Part shown: in pieces, positions 32,935 to 41,766 of the stretch
Numbering within the stretch: the first letter of the stretch is position 1
Layout of the letters: each line of letters opens with the position of its first letter
Assembly (NCBI GenBank): GCA_036788835.1
Contig: DAIQMR010000001.1
Span: 62,001 to 126,000, forward strand
Direction: 5' to 3'
Origin: JALCSJ01 sp036788835
GTDB taxonomy: Bacteria; Bacillota; Negativicutes; Acidaminococcales; Acidaminococcaceae
DNA length: 64,000 nt
Program-made: the position numbers and the translations under genes
The notes under the pieces: model-generated
The model's database searches: none
What the model was told of the DNA's origin: nothing
What the model saw: the letters and a program-made list of their open reading frames with translations, nothing else

Positions 32935-34093
32935 GTTTTTCTCCTGTAAATTCTCCTAAAGGTTCCACAGGGTAACCGTGTGTTGTAAGTAAAATGTTAA
33001 CAATACGCTGCGCTGCTTTCCCGTCTCCATAGGGATTAACTGCTTCCGCCATGGATTGGTAATATTTCTCATCTACCAAAAGTCTCGTTGTAGCAGCATA
33101 AACATCTTCTTTGCCTGTACCGATTAATTTAACAGTGCCTGCTGTGACGGCCTCAGGACGTTCTGTGGTGTTGCGCAAAACCAGGACCGGTTTCCCCAGG
33201 GCAGGAGCTTCTTCCTGAATCCCCCCGGAGTCTGTCAGCACTATATCCACTCTGGACATTAAGTTGGCAAAGGGTTCATAGTCCATAGGTTCGATTAAAT
33301 GGACCCTGTCCATTCCGCCCAGGACTGACTCTGCCACTTTCCTCACTTCAGGGTTCTTGTGCATGGGAAAGATTGCCTCAACATCTTTATGGTCAGTCAA
33401 TACTTCCCGCAAAGCACGGTAAACCTGACGCATAGGCGCTCCCAAATTTTCCCGGCGATGAGTGGTCATCAAAATTAATTTATTATTGCCCTTTAAAGCT
33501 TTTTCCAAGGCAGGATTATCAAAGACATAATCTTTTTTCACTGTAGCCTGTAAAGCATCAATAACCGTATTACCCGTTACATAGATAGTATCTTCTTTCA
33601 CATTTTCTCGCAAAAGATTATCTCTGGCCGTAGTGGTAGGAGAAAAATTATAATCAGTCAATGATGCAGTCAGGGTTCGATTCATTTCCTCCGGGTAGGG
33701 AGAATATTTGTTTCCCGTGCGTAGCCCTGCTTCCACATGACCAACCGGTATCTGTTTATAAAAGGCTGCCAGAGCACCCACAAAAGTCGTAGTGGTATCC
33801 CCGTGGACCAGAATAATATCCGGCTTACATTCTTCTAAAACCTCCCGAAGTCCATGAAGAGCTCTTTCCGTAATATCGAAAAGGGTCTGCCCTGCGGTCA
33901 TTATATTCAAGTCATAGTCAGGTTTTATCTGAAACAGGTTCATTACCTGATCCAACATTTCCCTGTGCTGGGCTGTTACTGTCACAATAGGTTGTATGTA
34001 TTCGGGAAATTTTTGCATTTCCAAAATAACCGGGCACATTTTAATAGCTTCCGGACGTGTGCCAAAAATTGTCATTACTTTTAATTTTTCCAT
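32903..34093 (-). CDS. wecB: UDP-N-acetylglucosamine 2-epimerase (WecB/MnaA)
   Basis: 396-residue non-hydrolysing epimerase that interconverts UDP-GlcNAc and UDP-ManNAc for surface polysaccharide synthesis. Signatures: FGTRPEAIKMCPV at the N-terminus, VTAQHREMLDQVM, VHGDTTTTFVGALA, HVEAGLRTGNKYSPYPEE, TTHRRENLG and LTDSGGIQEEAPALGKPV. All catalytic acids and His expected are present. It sits between wecA and the atp genes, a linkage common in Firmicutes, and overlaps the start of the atpI-like gene. Confidence 0.96.
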   Translation of the reverse strand: MEKLKVMTIFGTRPEAIKMCPVILEMQKFPEYIQPIVTVTAQHREMLDQVMNLFQIKPDYDLNIMTAGQTLFDITERALHGLREVLEECKPDIILVHGDTTTTFVGALAAFYKQIPVGHVEAGLRTGNKYSPYPEEMNRTLTASLTDYNFSPTTTARDNLLRENVKEDTIYVTGNTVIDALQATVKKDYVFDNPALEKALKGNNKLILMTTHRRENLGAPMRQVYRALREVLTDHKDVEAIFPMHKNPEVRKVAESVLGGMDRVHLIEPMDYEPFANLMSRVDIVLTDSGGIQEEAPALGKPVLVLRNTTERPEAVTAGTVKLIGTGKEDVYAATTRLLVDEKYYQSMAEAVNPYGDGKAAQRIVNILLTTHGYPVEPLGEFTGEKHDSQPRQGQK

Positions 34094-34111
34094 AATAACG
34101 CCTCTGTTTCT

Positions 34112-35122
34112 TTAACGTTCCTTTAAAATCCCGATTTTTTTGGCCCCGATAAAAATAGCTGCCAAAATAATCCCTAGGAGTGCCAACGCGTAAATTCCTT
34201 CAACCTCAGTCAAAAGCACAGCGCTTAAACACAATCCTGCGCTTATAAGATACATGAAAATCACTGCCTGTCGCTGAGAAAAACCCATGGCTAAAAGTCT
34301 ATGATGAATATGGCCTTTGTCCGGCTGAAAAATCGGCTTGCCGTTGAGATAGCGCCTGGCAATAGCAAAAGCCGTATCCATAATGGGCAGCCCCAAAGCA
34401 ATAGCCGGGACAATAAGAGCAATGGTAGCAGCGCTCTTTACCGCACCATAAATAGAAATGGCAGCCAACATATAACCCAGAAACAAGCTGCCCGTATCGC
34501 CCATAAAAATAGTGGCCGGGTTAAAATTGTAACGGACAAACCCCAATGTGGCGCCGGCCAAAGCTGCCGTAATTACAGCCACCGGATAAAGTCCCTGTTG
34601 GAGGGCCACCAGAATAACCGTTACCGAAGCAATGGCACTGACTCCTGCCGCCAGCCCGTCCAAGCCATCCATAAGATTTACTACGTTGGTTAGGCTGACA
34701 ACCCAGAACACGGTAAAGGGTATGGATAAATAGTCCAAATAGAAATACCCCCCAAAAGGATTATTGAGCCATTCAATCCGCACCCCAAAGCCAACTAAAA
34801 CCAGGGCCGCCATAATCTGCCCCAGAAGTTTAGCTTTGGCGGTAAGCTGAAAAATATCATCGGCAATACCCACGATAGTAATTATTGTGCCGCCTATAAG
34901 AATCCCTACCACATCTTTAGTTAGCTGCATACAGGTAATAGCCCCAGCCATGAAACCCAGATAAATAGCCAGTCCTCCCAATCGGGCCATAACTGTATGA
35001 TGAACTTTTCTTGCATTAGGTTTATCAACTGCCCCTAAACGAAAAGCCAATTTTTTTACATAGGGTGTCAACACCCAGCTTAAAACTAACCCAATGGCAA
35101 AAGCCAGCAAATATGATCGCAC
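34112..35122 (-). CDS. wecA: Undecaprenyl-phosphate GlcNAc-1-phosphate transferase (WecA/TagO type)
   Basis: Multi-spanning membrane enzyme that loads a sugar-1-phosphate on undecaprenyl phosphate, the first step of surface glycan assembly. Motifs: DKPNARKVHHTVMARLGG at the first cytoplasmic loop, NLMDGLDGLAAG with catalytic Asp residues, IFMGDTGSLFLG, and DKGHIHHRLL. About eleven hydrophobic segments. I choose GTG at 35122 (MRSYLLAFAIGLVLSW, 337 residues); AGGAAGG lies seven bases upstream. An upstream in-frame start at 35182 lacks this. It is followed by wecB after 18 bases, so both would serve the same glycan. Confidence 0.92.
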   Translation of the reverse strand: MRSYLLAFAIGLVLSWVLTPYVKKLAFRLGAVDKPNARKVHHTVMARLGGLAIYLGFMAGAITCMQLTKDVVGILIGGTIITIVGIADDIFQLTAKAKLLGQIMAALVLVGFGVRIEWLNNPFGGYFYLDYLSIPFTVFWVVSLTNVVNLMDGLDGLAAGVSAIASVTVILVALQQGLYPVAVITAALAGATLGFVRYNFNPATIFMGDTGSLFLGYMLAAISIYGAVKSAATIALIVPAIALGLPIMDTAFAIARRYLNGKPIFQPDKGHIHHRLLAMGFSQRQAVIFMYLISAGLCLSAVLLTEVEGIYALALLGIILAAIFIGAKKIGILKER

Positions 35123-35225
35123 TGCAAAACCTTCCTGCGGACAAGCCGCCTTTAATTCTTTAACAATACATAAAGCTATCAATATATTATATTACAAAAG
35201 CAACAATTCTACAATAAATAGCAAT

Positions 35226-35268
35226 GGAAAAAGTGTGACAAAAGAGCTGGCTCTTTGTCACACTTTAA
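35226..35268 (-). terminator. Rho-independent terminator after the chromate-type transporters
   Basis: Long inverted repeat (35230-35247 with 35250-35266): AAAGTGTGACAAA / TTGTCACACTTT and inner AGAGC / GCTCT, with one bulged base, flanked on the minus strand by five Ts. It stands between the chromate-type genes and wecA. Confidence 0.8.
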
Positions 35269-35408
35269 CGTACATAGCCCACTAAATTCCGGCGGCTAGT
35301 ATCCTTTTCCCTTTCTTCAGTCCTTACAGATTCATAGTGTCACCAAGCTCTTTCGCAGCTCTTGTTCATGGCTGCTGCAAAGGAAACTTTTTAGCTTTCC
35401 TCATTTTG

Positions 35409-35981
35409 TCATTTGGCGAAATTAAACAGTACTCCTACTACCGCAGATGCAGCTAAAAAAGCTACCGGATGAATTTTTTTGTACTTTTGTGTCAGAAATA
35501 CCAAAACAATTGCTAAAATTATTGACTGGATATTGAGAAAGCCCATAAGATTGCCTGTTTTTAAGGCTCCTATGTTAAATAAGGTTACCTTGGCTACGGA
35601 GATTCCTGCGGCGGCAATTAAGCCAGCGGAAGCGGCCCGCAAGCCGTACATAGTCGCTTTGACTATGGGGCTGTCACCAAAGCGCCGTAAAAATTGTGCT
35701 ACAATCAGGATAATAACTAGGGAAGGGAAAACTAAACCAAGAGTGGCCACAACACTGCCGCTAATTCCGGCTAAGTGGTAGCCAACATAGCTGGCCATAT
35801 TCACCCCAATAGGTCCCGGTGTAGATTCTGAAACGGCAATCATATTAAGGAGTTCCATATTGGTAAACCAACCGGTTGCCTCTCCCATTTTAGTCAAAAA
35901 AGGAATGGTGGCCATGCCGCCTCCTATGGCAAAAAGGCCTGTTTTTGCAAATTCCCAGAACAATTGCAAATAGAGGTTCAC
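35409..35981 (-). CDS. Chromate transporter family (CHR) half-size protein
   Basis: 190-residue membrane protein of the short CHR family. It has the family N-terminal signature FAIGGGMATIPFL, SESTPGPIGVNMASYVGYH and five to six hydrophobic segments. Short CHR proteins work as pairs, equivalent to one full-length ChrA. It overlaps the stop/start junction with its partner gene at 35981. Chromate efflux is established for some family members, but in anaerobes the true substrate is unclear. Confidence 0.88.
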   Translation of the reverse strand: MNLYLQLFWEFAKTGLFAIGGGMATIPFLTKMGEATGWFTNMELLNMIAVSESTPGPIGVNMASYVGYHLAGISGSVVATLGLVFPSLVIILIVAQFLRRFGDSPIVKATMYGLRAASAGLIAAAGISVAKVTLFNIGALKTGNLMGFLNIQSIILAIVLVFLTQKYKKIHPVAFLAASAVVGVLFNFAK

Positions 35982-36520
35982 TAGAATGCACCTCCTTTTT
36001 TCTTGGCAAAAAGGCCCACAACACCCGCTGCCACTACCAAATTGGCAGGAGCCGCATCTGTAAAAGAGCTCAGCAACAAAACTATCAGGAAGATAATAAA
36101 GGTTAATTTATCAATAACGGCCCCTTTGAGCAGCTTCCAGACAGCATTAAAAATCAGTACGCACACGCAAACACGAATGCCGGCGAAAGCATTTTTCACA
36201 ACTTCCAGCTCCGCAAAGTTACTCAAGAAAGCAGCAATCAACGTGATAATGATTATGGAAGGAAAAACCACGCCTAGTGTGGCGGCAATCCCGCCGGAAA
36301 TGCCTTTGATTTTAGAGCCTACAAAAGTCGCTGTGTTTACGGCTATAACGCCGGGGGTACATTGCCCAACTGCATAATAATCCGTTAACTCATTATTGGT
36401 GGCCCAATGATATTTATCTACTATTTCTCGTTGTAAAATTGGCAGCATAGCGTATCCGCCGCCAAAAGTGACTGCTCCTATTCTGGCAAAGACCAGAAAT
36501 AATTGTATTATTTCTCCCAT
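35981..36520 (-). CDS. Chromate transporter family (CHR) half-size protein, partner
   Basis: 179-residue CHR family member preceding its partner. Signatures are VTFGGGYAMLPIL, YAVGQCTPGVIAVNTATFVG and four to five hydrophobic segments, ending with VAAGVVGLFAKKKGG. Genes are directly adjacent (the stop of this gene shares bases with the start of the next), as expected for a heterodimeric transporter. Substrate is uncertain. Confidence 0.88.
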   Translation of the reverse strand: MGEIIQLFLVFARIGAVTFGGGYAMLPILQREIVDKYHWATNNELTDYYAVGQCTPGVIAVNTATFVGSKIKGISGGIAATLGVVFPSIIIITLIAAFLSNFAELEVVKNAFAGIRVCVCVLIFNAVWKLLKGAVIDKLTFIIFLIVLLLSSFTDAAPANLVVAAGVVGLFAKKKGGAF

Positions 36521-36620
36521 TTTTTCTCCTTATAAATCACAGACATAAAAGTCCCCTGTACTTTATATACTCCGTCAGGAAACCTCTCGGCAGCTTCGCC
36601 CTTATAATCCATGTTTTAAG

Positions 36621-36656
36621 CTTTACTTTTTTAGTTTAACACTCAAAAAAAGTAAA
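36621..36656 (-). terminator. AT-rich hairpin between MATE gene and chromate-type genes
   Basis: CTTTACTTTTTT (36621-36632) pairs with AAAAAAAGTAAAG (36645-36656). It lies about 30 bases past the MATE stop. It is AT-rich and no separate T-run follows, so terminator function is uncertain. Confidence 0.4.
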
Positions 36657-36687
36657 GTAAAGTATACTGAGGTAATCTATCTATCTG

Positions 36688-38028
36688 TTACCTGTATTTT
36701 TTGCCGATATAGCTCAATCTTAGTGAAAGGAACAGGGCCGAGAAAAAGATGCCGATAATCAGGCCTTGCCAATAGCCAAAGGGTCCTTGTTTAAGGTTCT
36801 GAGCCAAGAAAATACCCATTGGCAAAGAAATACACCAATAAGCCACCAGTGAAATCAAAAATGTTGCTTTTACGTCCTTGTAGCCTCTCAGTATGCCCTG
36901 GATGGGAGCAGCTGTTGCATCAAAGAATTGGAAGGCTACTGCATACAGGAGAAATTGCTGGATTAAATCAATCATTTGCGGGTCTATGCTGTAGAGTTGA
37001 GCAACCTGCTTTTTGCTTACAAAAAGCAACAAGGCCAGACCAAAAGCAGTTATCAGATTGGCGGACAAGCCTGCAATGGCATAGTTGCCGGCACCCCGAT
37101 AATCCTTGGCCCCTACCCTTACTCCTACGATAATCGTTAAGGCTAAGGAAAAGCTCATGGGTACCATATAAAGCAGATTTGACAAGCTCATAGCCGCCTG
37201 ATGAGCCGCTACCGCATCTGTTCCGTAAATAGCAATGAAAAAAGCTACTACGCAAAAAATACTGACTTCGCAAAAAATAGCTATTCCCATGGGAATGCCA
37301 ATAGCCAGGTGTTCTTTAATTTTCCGCCACTCCGGTGTGTACCGCTTAAAAATCTGCAAGGGTTTCAACACATCCAGCCTTCTTATTACAAAAATAAAAG
37401 CAAAGAAAAGCAGCCAACAAGTCACGGCCGTCCCGGCACCAGCCCCGGCTCCGCCCATTCTCGGCATGCCTAGCTTGCCGAAAATCATAATATAGTTGAA
37501 AAAAGTATTCACGGGAAAAGTTAAAAGCACCAGACGCATAGTTAATCTGGTAAAACCCATGGTATCAACCAAGGAACGTAAAACTATGGAGCTGTACAAA
37601 GGAATAAAACCGATGGCCATGGTTCCCAGATAGTGGGAGGCTATTTCCCTAACCTCAGTAGTCAAAGTCATATTGTCAAAAAGATGGGGCAGCAGGAAAT
37701 AGCCTCCCACCATGGTTAGCACTCCCAAGAAGAGGGCCAATAATTGGCCATGAAATACTGCTTTCCCGATTTCCTGTTTTTTATCTGCTCCCCGTAATTG
37801 GGCGACAATGGGAGTCAATGCCATAAGCACTCCGGATAAACCGGTAAAAACCGGCATCCAAATATTGCCCCCAATAGCAACACCTGCCAAATCGCTGTTC
37901 CCGGCCCTGCCACTCATAACCGTATCACAGAAACCCATGCCGGAAATAGCCAGCTGCGTCACCAAAATAGGTAGCATTACTTGCAAAATATTTTTTGTTT
38001 TTTGTGAAAAATCCGTTCTAGAAATCAT
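36688..38028 (-). CDS. MATE family efflux transporter
   Basis: 446-residue, 12-helix multidrug and toxin extrusion protein driven by H+ or Na+. QLAISGMGFCDTVMSGRAGN at the N-terminus and the matching second half (EVSIFCVVAFFIAIYGTDAV, AAHQAAMSLSNLLYMVPM) are typical of the NorM branch, and IGVRVGAKDYRGAGNYA-like sequence is present. Substrate cannot be inferred. It follows the sulfatase gene on the same strand after a hairpin. Confidence 0.93.
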   Translation of the reverse strand: MISRTDFSQKTKNILQVMLPILVTQLAISGMGFCDTVMSGRAGNSDLAGVAIGGNIWMPVFTGLSGVLMALTPIVAQLRGADKKQEIGKAVFHGQLLALFLGVLTMVGGYFLLPHLFDNMTLTTEVREIASHYLGTMAIGFIPLYSSIVLRSLVDTMGFTRLTMRLVLLTFPVNTFFNYIMIFGKLGMPRMGGAGAGAGTAVTCWLLFFAFIFVIRRLDVLKPLQIFKRYTPEWRKIKEHLAIGIPMGIAIFCEVSIFCVVAFFIAIYGTDAVAAHQAAMSLSNLLYMVPMSFSLALTIIVGVRVGAKDYRGAGNYAIAGLSANLITAFGLALLLFVSKKQVAQLYSIDPQMIDLIQQFLLYAVAFQFFDATAAPIQGILRGYKDVKATFLISLVAYWCISLPMGIFLAQNLKQGPFGYWQGLIIGIFFSALFLSLRLSYIGKKYR

Positions 38029-38042
38029 AAGCTCTCCATACT

Positions 38043-38069
38043 AAAAGGGGCCCGGAAAGGGGTCCCCTT
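38043..38069 (-). terminator. Terminator-like hairpin after the sulfatase gene
   Basis: AAGGGG(CCC) / (GGG)CCCCTT with a small bulge, followed on the minus strand by four Ts. It lies four bases after the sulfatase stop. Confidence 0.6.
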
Positions 38070-38072
38070 ATA

Positions 38073-40115
38073 TTAGTTGCTGTTTTCTCTGTGCCGCCTG
38101 GTGTAATGGTACATTAGATAGTTGGCCAAGGCATCTTTTTCCGGTGTATCCGGTTCTGCTTCGTTGAGCTCCGCCACAATGTTTTCTTCTGCGGCATAGT
38201 AATAGGCTTTGCCTCCGAAATAGCCCAAAGCATAAGGCTTCTCACAAGGCAAGAGTAAATCCCGCCCCATAAAATCAGCAGGGGTAACTGCGCCCATAAG
38301 AGCCAGCAACGTAGGTGCCAAATCCTCCTGACTAGCGTAATCATCAGCAGGTAAATCAGCCAAAGGTTCCGGATTGCTGCTGACAAAAATCAACGGAATA
38401 GGTGCTACGCTGCGCTGATCTATTTCTTTGTCCACTAAGGTTTTATATTCTCCTCCGGAATGAGGATTGTGGTCCGAAGTAATAATAAACAGTGTTCTGT
38501 CATCCATGAGTCCTTGAGCTTTGGCTTCTTGAAAGAAAGCTTCCAAAGTTTTATCTACCCAGTACATGCCGCATACTGTAATGGTTCCCTGATCCCTGAC
38601 CTGAGGCGGCATCTCCTCGTACGAGATTCCATAATAGGGATAAGGCTGATGCATATCCAAGGTTTTTGTTACCATGAAAAGCTTGTCATTTTTATGCTCT
38701 GCCAAAAGCCGCAAAGTTTCTTTATACATAATATCATTATGAAAACCCCAGCCGCTGGCACCTGTGTAACCCCGGGCCTCCAGATTTTCCCTGGCAAGGT
38801 ATTCTTCCATGCCGAACTGTTTGGGATATTCCAAATATTCTTTATTATAATACCGGCTGGAGGCATTAAGGAAAATCCCTTTGTACCCGGCTGCCTGGGC
38901 AGCACGATAAATAGACCCTTGATGCTTTCCCGCTAAATCACCGTCATAAATCACTTGGGACCTAAAGGTTGCGTTCAGCCCCTGAGTAGTGGGAACTCCC
39001 GTAGAATAGTAGTGATTGAGATGGGGTGTTTGAGCCAAAAGTTTATCTAAAAAAGGCGTAGTGCCTTCCGGTATTTTTGCATTATAAAAATGAATATATT
39101 CTCTGTGCACTGATTCCAGAACAAGAAGCACAACCCTGTCATACCTAGCCTTCCCCGGTTTGGCATAAACTGGCTGAGGAACAATGCCAAGGTTCTGCAA
39201 GATAGCTTTGTCCTGCGAAGTCAATACTCTTTCTTGAAAATCCTGAGGATTTTTGGCTACTTTGTCAGTCTTAAAAAAAGCCTTTCCGAAGAAATTCACG
39301 TTAACAGGAGCTGCCAGCATGTCTCTGGTAGGCCGGCGGCTTTTTTCCATGTCTACTTCTACATCCAGTCCCGGCACACAATCTATCCCTTGATAGACAG
39401 CCATGCTCAGTAGATTGTAAGAAAGGTTCAGTCCCATACCAAACATTACCACGCATAAAAGAGACCAGGTGAAGTTCGGTTTACTCCGGCGTGGTTTAGG
39501 GCTCCTGAACAATAGAGCATAGGCTATTATTAAGCCAATCACCAAGGCAACCTGCCATTTAGCCGTAGTAGATACAATACCAATAAAAGCATATTGATTC
39601 AAGTTTTCAAAGAGGACGCTTTCCACATGCATGGAGGTTGTCCAAAAATAAATCCCGTCAAAAATCAGAACCAGACAAGTAAGATAATACACAAAGAAGT
39701 AGACCGCTTTCATCGGTTTAGTTGGCCAATGATGATAATACATAGCAGCCAAAAGCACCAGAACTATATTATTGAACAGCCCTGTCAAATAGGCCAGAGT
39801 AGTAAGAAAGCCCTTATCTATTTCTAAAAAGCCAATCATGAAGCAGCCAAACAAAAGGTAGCTTATTCCTACAACCACTACCGGCTCATATCGCTTTGCC
39901 CTATCAGGAATTCTATCCCGCCGGGAATACAAGAGTAGAGCTGCCCCCAAGAGCAAGGCATCCCGCAAAAAACCGTCCAGTGTATGGAGCCACATTTCCC
40001 CAAAGGGGAAAGGAACAATTCCTGCCAAAAAGCTTTCTGCCGTAAAATATTCCAGGACAAAAGCAATAGCCAGAATGATAATTACCAAAAGATTTTTTTT
40101 CACCTTATGACTCAC
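38073..40115 (-). CDS. LtaS-like membrane sulfatase / phosphoglycerol-type transferase
   Basis: 680-residue protein: five or six N-terminal membrane helices (about 1-240) and an extracytoplasmic sulfatase-fold domain (about 325-650). Metal ligands of the fold are visible: LLVLESVHREYI (Glu near 334), STGVPTTQGLNATF with the nucleophile Thr near 376, and TSDHNPHSGG (Asp-His) near 550. The family includes LtaS and lipid A/glycan phosphoethanolamine or phosphoglycerol transferases that use phospholipid head groups. The cell has an outer membrane, so true lipoteichoic acid synthesis is unlikely; the role is probably head-group transfer to a glycan or lipid. DAG kinase directly precedes it, which could recycle the diacylglycerol product. 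Confidence 0.83.
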   Translation of the reverse strand: MSHKVKKNLLVIIILAIAFVLEYFTAESFLAGIVPFPFGEMWLHTLDGFLRDALLLGAALLLYSRRDRIPDRAKRYEPVVVVGISYLLFGCFMIGFLEIDKGFLTTLAYLTGLFNNIVLVLLAAMYYHHWPTKPMKAVYFFVYYLTCLVLIFDGIYFWTTSMHVESVLFENLNQYAFIGIVSTTAKWQVALVIGLIIAYALLFRSPKPRRSKPNFTWSLLCVVMFGMGLNLSYNLLSMAVYQGIDCVPGLDVEVDMEKSRRPTRDMLAAPVNVNFFGKAFFKTDKVAKNPQDFQERVLTSQDKAILQNLGIVPQPVYAKPGKARYDRVVLLVLESVHREYIHFYNAKIPEGTTPFLDKLLAQTPHLNHYYSTGVPTTQGLNATFRSQVIYDGDLAGKHQGSIYRAAQAAGYKGIFLNASSRYYNKEYLEYPKQFGMEEYLARENLEARGYTGASGWGFHNDIMYKETLRLLAEHKNDKLFMVTKTLDMHQPYPYYGISYEEMPPQVRDQGTITVCGMYWVDKTLEAFFQEAKAQGLMDDRTLFIITSDHNPHSGGEYKTLVDKEIDQRSVAPIPLIFVSSNPEPLADLPADDYASQEDLAPTLLALMGAVTPADFMGRDLLLPCEKPYALGYFGGKAYYYAAEENIVAELNEAEPDTPEKDALANYLMYHYTRRHRENSN

Positions 40116-40124
40116 TCTATACCT

Positions 40125-41066
40125 CTAAGAAATAAAATTCATTGGCTTGGGCAAAAGACTGATTTCCAGCGGCGATGTGGCCACGGAATCTCCGTCCAGT
40201 TGTACCGCAAAATTGGATACATTACATTTAATCTGAACATGTTGAGCAGAAATAATATCCACAGTTTTATCAGCGCTCAGCATATCTGCCGCAATAAGTG
40301 CCGTGTAACGTAGAAAGTCCGCTGCTTTTTCTCCCTGGAAAAGGCATACATAAAGTTTAGGCTTGGACAAGGCTCCATTGGTCAAAGAAAACCGCCCTGC
40401 ATAATAATGACTCTTGGAAACAATCACAGAGCTTGCTTCCCGCCAGATACCGTCATCATCAAGCATTACATGAAATTTATATTTCCAGTTATGAATCAAA
40501 AGCTCGTTTCCCAGGGCTTTTCCACCCTGTTTTACGTAGGCCAGGGAGGATAGGTATTTCTTTTCCTTGGGACCCACATTATTCACAATTAACGAGTCTA
40601 CGCCTATACCTGCCACGGTCAGAAAAATTCTGTCGTTGGCTTTACCCAGCCACACAGGGGTGGTAATGCCCTTTTGGACTCTGGCCGTCCAGTGATAGGC
40701 ATCGGGTTTTTGCATCAATTCTTTGGCTACCAGATTAATGGTGCCACCGGGGAAAATACTGATAAAGGGATAGTAGTTGTTTTTCACAAAGCATTCTACA
40801 AGAGCACGCAGAGTGCCGTCTCCCCCTATGACAATAACCCATTCTATTTTTTCCCGGCATATTCTCGCGCCCACTTCCTGGAGCTCTTCATAAGTTTGTA
40901 CCTTTACTTTTTCCAAAACTCCTTTGGGCAGTTGACTTTCAAAAAGCATAAAAATAATCCTGACCTGGACTCCTGTATCCTTAAAAAGGCCTTGCACACC
41001 GGAACCGGCATTATAAACCATGATAATTTTTTTAAAGCTCTTAGTGTTAGCAATTTTGCGCAACAT
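40125..41066 (-). CDS. Diacylglycerol kinase catalytic domain protein (DgkB/YegS type)
   Basis: 313-residue lipid kinase of the DAGK_cat family. KKIIMVYNAGSGVQG is the N-terminal nucleotide motif, then WVIVIGGDGTLRALVE with the GGDGT signature and IFPGGTINLVAKEL. Members phosphorylate diacylglycerol or related lipids. It follows gtrA and precedes the sulfatase by nine bases; a shared job in recycling diacylglycerol released by the sulfatase-type transferase is a plausible inference. The exact lipid is not known. Confidence 0.87.
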   Translation of the reverse strand: MLRKIANTKSFKKIIMVYNAGSGVQGLFKDTGVQVRIIFMLFESQLPKGVLEKVKVQTYEELQEVGARICREKIEWVIVIGGDGTLRALVECFVKNNYYPFISIFPGGTINLVAKELMQKPDAYHWTARVQKGITTPVWLGKANDRIFLTVAGIGVDSLIVNNVGPKEKKYLSSLAYVKQGGKALGNELLIHNWKYKFHVMLDDDGIWREASSVIVSKSHYYAGRFSLTNGALSKPKLYVCLFQGEKAADFLRYTALIAADMLSADKTVDIISAQHVQIKCNVSNFAVQLDGDSVATSPLEISLLPKPMNFIS

Positions 41067-41086
41067 AATAGTTCATCCTTCTACTA

Positions 41087-41497
41087 TCAATAAATCCATT
41101 TCTTTCTGGATAAATAATTCCATACGGTAACAATTGCCGAGGCCAAAACCTTAGACGGCATGAGTTCCCAGCCAATCGTCCCTACAAAAATTCTCATTAA
41201 AAGCAAATTCCAAATTAAGCCCATAGCTGAAACGATTAGCACCAAGGTAAATTCTTTTTTCTTTTCATAGCGGCTGCCGCTTTCAAAAACAAGCACATTG
41301 GTAGCAAAATAATGGCAAACTGTGGAACACAAATAGGCCAGGCCGGTGGAAAATAAATAATTCCAGCCAAAAACAACTGCATACAAATAGACCAAGCACC
41401 ATTCCAGCAGTGCTGCCGTACCCCCTACGAAAAGATACAATAAAACTTTTATTTTCTCATTATTAGAATAATCATAGCCCAGAATTTTTTTGCTCAT
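41087..41497 (-). CDS. GtrA-family small membrane protein
   Basis: 136-residue protein with four membrane helices. FLFVGGTAALLEWCLVYLY-type start, NYLFSTGLAYLCSTVCHYFATNVLVF and VWNYLSRKKWIY at the end are the GtrA hallmarks. GtrA proteins are thought to flip undecaprenyl-phosphate-linked sugars across the inner membrane for glycan decoration. It starts two bases after bofA and precedes the DAG kinase, so the group is envelope-related. Confidence 0.9.
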   Translation of the reverse strand: MSKKILGYDYSNNEKIKVLLYLFVGGTAALLEWCLVYLYAVVFGWNYLFSTGLAYLCSTVCHYFATNVLVFESGSRYEKKKEFTLVLIVSAMGLIWNLLLMRIFVGTIGWELMPSKVLASAIVTVWNYLSRKKWIY

Positions 41498-41499
41498 AA

Positions 41500-41751
41500 T
41501 TATTTCATCAACTGATAAGCCAAAATCAAGACCACTCCCGGCACACCGAAGAAGCCTGCTACCAAGGCGGTTACTACTCCTACATTAATGTGCAAGGTCG
41601 TAAGTCCCGTTATGGAGCTTATCATATTTACCACCCAAAGCAAAACAACCCCACAGATGCCATTCCACAAGAATTGGATAGATAGAGAAAAGAAATTAAC
41701 TAAAAAGAATAAAATTCCAATGGCAATGACTGACCCTACTATAAATTCCAT
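41500..41751 (-). CDS. bofA: BofA-family membrane protein
   Basis: 83-residue membrane protein (three hydrophobic segments) with the BofA pattern: WNGICGVVLLWVVNMIS, then TLHINVGVVTALVAGFFGVPGVVLILAYQL, where NxGVVTALVAGFxGVPGVVLL is the family signature. BofA inhibits processing of pro-sigma-K during sporulation in Bacillus. The gene order dnaX-ybaB-recR-bofA is the same as in Bacillus. No pro-sigma-K or SpoIVFB gene is seen here, and most Negativicutes of the inferred group do not sporulate, so it may be a relic or have another role. Confidence 0.88.
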   Translation of the reverse strand: MEFIVGSVIAIGILFFLVNFFSLSIQFLWNGICGVVLLWVVNMISSITGLTTLHINVGVVTALVAGFFGVPGVVLILAYQLMK

Positions 41752-41766
41752 AACATTTCCGCCTTT

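Noticed and set aside
38073..40115. Calling the sulfatase a lipoteichoic acid synthase
   Set aside because: The cell has an outer membrane and lipid A; the fold supports only a head-group transferase of unknown acceptor.
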